From SCUD01 sp036824505 (GTDB lineage Bacteria > Pseudomonadota > Gammaproteobacteria > Steroidobacterales > Steroidobacteraceae), in the NCBI GenBank assembly GCA_036824505.1, contig DAITAA010000001.1, positions 1-64,000 of the forward strand: a stretch of 64,000 bases of DNA, given 5' to 3'. This document shows, one piece after another, positions 61,901 to 64,000 of the stretch. The notes below the pieces were generated by a model. That model was not told where the DNA came from. It did no database searches and saw only the letters and a program-made list of their open reading frames with translations. Position 1 is the stretch's first letter, and each line of letters opens with the position of its first letter. The position numbers were made by a program, and so were the translations under genes.

Positions 61901-62750
61901 CCTGATTATGGCGCGCGGGCTCACCAAGAATTACGGCGCGACCCTTGCGTTGAACGATGCCACCTTCAACATTGGAGCCGGACGCATTGTCGGCCTGATC
62001 GGCCCGAATGGTGCCGGCAAGACCACGGCGCTGAAGGCCATACTCGGCCTCGCGCGATTCCAGGGCGAACTCTCGGTATTGGGCCTCGACCCATACCGGC
62101 AGCGCCACAAACTGATGCAGGACGTCTGCTTTATTGCTGACGTCGCTGTACTGCCGCGCTGGATCAGGGTCCGCCAGCTGATCGATCTGGTCGCGGCGAC
62201 GCATCCGAAATTCCGCCGGGATGTCTGCGATCAGTTCCTTGCGCGCAGCGACATCAAGCGTGACAGCCGCGTCAGGGAATTGTCGAAAGGCATGGTGACG
62301 CAGCTGCACCTGGCGCTTGTGATGGCGATCGACGCCAAGCTCCTGGTGCTGGACGAGCCGACGCTCGGCCTCGACATCCTGATGCGCAAGCAGTTCTACG
62401 AAACCTTGCTGAACGAATATTTCGACGAACAACGCACGATCCTCGTGACGACCCACCAGGTCGAGGAAATCGAGCACATCCTGACGGATCTCCTGTTCAT
62501 CGACCGCGGCCGCATCGTGCTGGACGCGGCAATGGACGAAGTCCAGGAGAAATACGTGCAGGTCGCAGTCCGCCCTGAGCAGCTCGAGTCTGCCCGGTCG
62601 CAGAAGCCGATTGCCGAGCGCCAGGGCCTTGGCCGTACGTACATGCTGTTCCGCGGCGTGGATCGCGCCAATCTGGAACGTCTGGGTGATGTCGGCGTGC
62701 CGTCGGTTGCGGATCTTTTTGTCGCGGTGATAGAGGGAGCACGCGCATGA
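61893..62750 (+). CDS. ABC transporter ATP-binding protein
   Basis: The 285-residue ATPase has Walker A GPNGAGKTT, signature-like RELSKGMVTQ, Walker B LLVLDEPTLGLD and the H-loop TTHQVEEIE. The C-terminal ~50 residues are a non-catalytic tail. It is the motor of a YtrB-type transporter with the following permease and overlaps it by ATGA. Confidence 0.94.
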   Translation: MSDLIMARGLTKNYGATLALNDATFNIGAGRIVGLIGPNGAGKTTALKAILGLARFQGELSVLGLDPYRQRHKLMQDVCFIADVAVLPRWIRVRQLIDLVAATHPKFRRDVCDQFLARSDIKRDSRVRELSKGMVTQLHLALVMAIDAKLLVLDEPTLGLDILMRKQFYETLLNEYFDEQRTILVTTHQVEEIEHILTDLLFIDRGRIVLDAAMDEVQEKYVQVAVRPEQLESARSQKPIAERQGLGRTYMLFRGVDRANLERLGDVGVPSVADLFVAVIEGARA

Positions 62751-63646
62751 GCCGCTTCATCTGGTTGATACGCCGCGAGATCTGGGAGCACAAGGCGATC
62801 TGGGTGGCCCCGCTGATCGTGCTCGCATGCCTGGTGCTTGCTTTCATGACCGGAAGTGTCCATCTCGGGCCGATCGGGGCCATGGATGCCAGCGCTCCTT
62901 TTGGCGCGTTGCCGCAGGAAAAGCAGACCAAGCTGTTGCTGCTCGTTTACGGCGGGCTCGCACTGGTCGTGTTCATGGTGATGGGAATCGTCGGGTTTTT
63001 CTATTCGCTGGATTCGCTGTACGCCGACCGCCGTGATCGCAGCGTCTTGTTCTGGAAATCGCTTCCGCTGTCGGATGCCGAGACCGTGTTGTCGAAGTTC
63101 GCCGTCGCGATCGTCGTGATCCCGCTGGTCGCGACCATCGGTGCGCTGCTCGCCCAGCTCATGGTCGCGGGCGGCGGCGCGGCGATGCTTGAGGTCGGCG
63201 GCGCATCGGGCCGAATCATGTGGCAGCCCGATGCATTGATTGGCGGAATGGCCATCGCCCTGCTGTGGTGCATCACCGCCATGGTGTGGTACTCGCCGGT
63301 CGTCGCATACCTGATGCTGGCTTCGGCCTGGGCGCCAAAAGGCCCGTTCCTGTGGGCGGTGCTGCCGCCGGTTGCGATCAGCGTGTTCGAGCGTGTGGTG
63401 CTGGGCTCGCAATATGCGGGCATTTTCATCGCGGATCGACTGTTCGGTTTGTACCGGCTGTTGAGTCCGGACGAACCAACAGGTCCCGACATGGAATCCG
63501 CGACGATCCATCTGTCCGACATCGACCTGGCTGCCAGCCTGAGGGGTTTCTACACATCGCCTGACTTGTGGCTCGGGGTCGTCGCAGCCGGCCTGTTGCT
63601 GGCCGCCGCGGTGTGGGTCCGCCGCTACCGCGACGACACGATCTGA
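62747..63646 (+). CDS. ABC-2 type transporter permease
   Basis: The 299-residue protein has about six membrane helices (WVAPLIVLACLVLAFMTGSV, LVVFMVMGIVGFFYSLDSLY, AIVVIPLVATIGALLAQLMV and others), and begins with RRSRFIWLIRREIWEH-like residues after the ATG. YADRRDRSVLFWKSLPLSDA is the ABC-2 family loop. Substrate unknown; YtrA-linked transporters respond to cell-wall stress in other bacteria. Confidence 0.9.
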   Translation: MSRFIWLIRREIWEHKAIWVAPLIVLACLVLAFMTGSVHLGPIGAMDASAPFGALPQEKQTKLLLLVYGGLALVVFMVMGIVGFFYSLDSLYADRRDRSVLFWKSLPLSDAETVLSKFAVAIVVIPLVATIGALLAQLMVAGGGAAMLEVGGASGRIMWQPDALIGGMAIALLWCITAMVWYSPVVAYLMLASAWAPKGPFLWAVLPPVAISVFERVVLGSQYAGIFIADRLFGLYRLLSPDEPTGPDMESATIHLSDIDLAASLRGFYTSPDLWLGVVAAGLLLAAAVWVRRYRDDTI

Positions 63647-63656
63647 GGAGAGCTCG

Positions 63657-64000
63657 ATGCATACGATGATTCGGGTTGCCACCACGGGTGCATTGATGCT
63701 CGCCTGCGCTCCGGCCATGGCAGCCACGGCGACGCTGACCCGTGCCTGGCAGTACAAGACCGATGCGTCGGCAGGTCTCGAGGTCCGCAACCTGATCGGC
63801 GACATTCGTGTCGAACGTGGCACGGAGGCGGGCTTCCTCATCACCGCGACCGCAACGATTGAAGCCGACACGCAGGCCGATGCCGATGCGCTCGTGCATG
63901 CGATCGATTACCGGACGCGCGACATCGGCGCCGGGTCCAGATTCGACGTCGCGTTCCCGAAGCAGCAGTTCCCGAAGATCTATTACGCAAAAGGCCCCGA
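63657..64000 (+). CDS. exported DUF4097/adhesin-like protein (3' end outside window)
   Basis: The ATG at 63657, after GAGGAGAGC, opens a protein with a signal peptide (ALMLACAPAMAATA) and then LEVRNLIGDIRVERGTEAGF, the N-terminal strand repeat of DUF4097-type beta-helix domains. The frame is open to the window edge. It lies ten bases after the permease stop and is the last visible gene of the YtrA operon. Confidence 0.8.
   Translation, partial: MHTMIRVATTGALMLACAPAMAATATLTRAWQYKTDASAGLEVRNLIGDIRVERGTEAGFLITATATIEADTQADADALVHAIDYRTRDIGAGSRFDVAFPKQQFPKIYYAKGP

Noticed and set aside
1..64000. tRNA, rRNA, CRISPR, insertion sequence or prophage
   Set aside because: I saw no transposase, integrase, direct-repeat array or cloverleaf that I could support by reading both strands.

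Overview
The window is about 64 kb of dense, GC-rich bacterial chromosome, with most gaps under 200 bases and many genes coupled by ATGA, GTGA or TGATG overlaps. The gene content suggests a free-living Gammaproteobacterium, probably near the Xanthomonadales, Nevskiales or Steroidobacter lineages: a long FadE-type acyl-CoA dehydrogenase, GspA/GspB, a DUF3667 membrane protein, a TonB-dependent receptor, a YtrA-type GntR/ABC operon and a REP-like palindrome of the AAAAGGGGAC type. This placement is inference. I see no rRNA, tRNA, CRISPR array, phage or insertion sequence.

Layout. 0-10 kb: a GST fragment, a serine hydrolase, msrB-msrA, a divergent DoxX/LysR pair with a perfect palindromic operator, an NlpC/P60 lipoprotein, a Tat-exported FMN 2-hydroxyacid oxidoreductase carrying a CxxCH motif, an SDR, and small or hypothetical envelope genes. 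10-17 kb: glmU and glmS for UDP-GlcNAc supply, then a REP-like inverted repeat that appears to have replaced the start of a methyltransferase gene, a lipoprotein, a hydrolase and an LPG-synthase-like membrane protein. 17-23 kb: a polyamine-type ABC importer plus aminobutyraldehyde dehydrogenase in the order of E. coli ydcSTUVW, then a MalM-like lipoprotein. 23-34 kb: oligopeptidase B, a VOC protein, an ATP/ADP-translocase-like carrier, a receiver/TM/TonB chimera, SYLF, DUF502, dodecin, rhodanese, NhaA and DUF2784. 34-46 kb: a FakA-FakB-like fusion, GspB-GspA, dinB, a DUF4286-DUF3667 fusion, two unknown genes, a VTT protein and fadE. 46-53 kb: gamma-glutamyltransferase, mdh, a small glycan-modification cluster (glycosyltransferase-like, LicD-like, two methyltransferases) and an MFS carrier. 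53-64 kb: PPK2, a YeiH-type exporter, an ECF sigma/anti-sigma pair, a TonB receptor with an MFS carrier, and the GntR(YtrA)-ABC operon with its probable operator and a small membrane protein carrying two TonB-box-like repeats.

The themes are envelope upkeep (amino-sugar supply, TonB uptake, secretion accessories, lipoproteins), lipid use (FadE, fatty-acid-kinase-like fusion), polyamine catabolism and oxidative repair. The most unusual items are the receiver/TonB chimera, the FakA-FakB fusion, the CxxCH-bearing exported flavoenzyme, the REP-disrupted methyltransferase, and the YtrA operon with its two-box peptide. All family calls were made by reading motifs; no database search was run.
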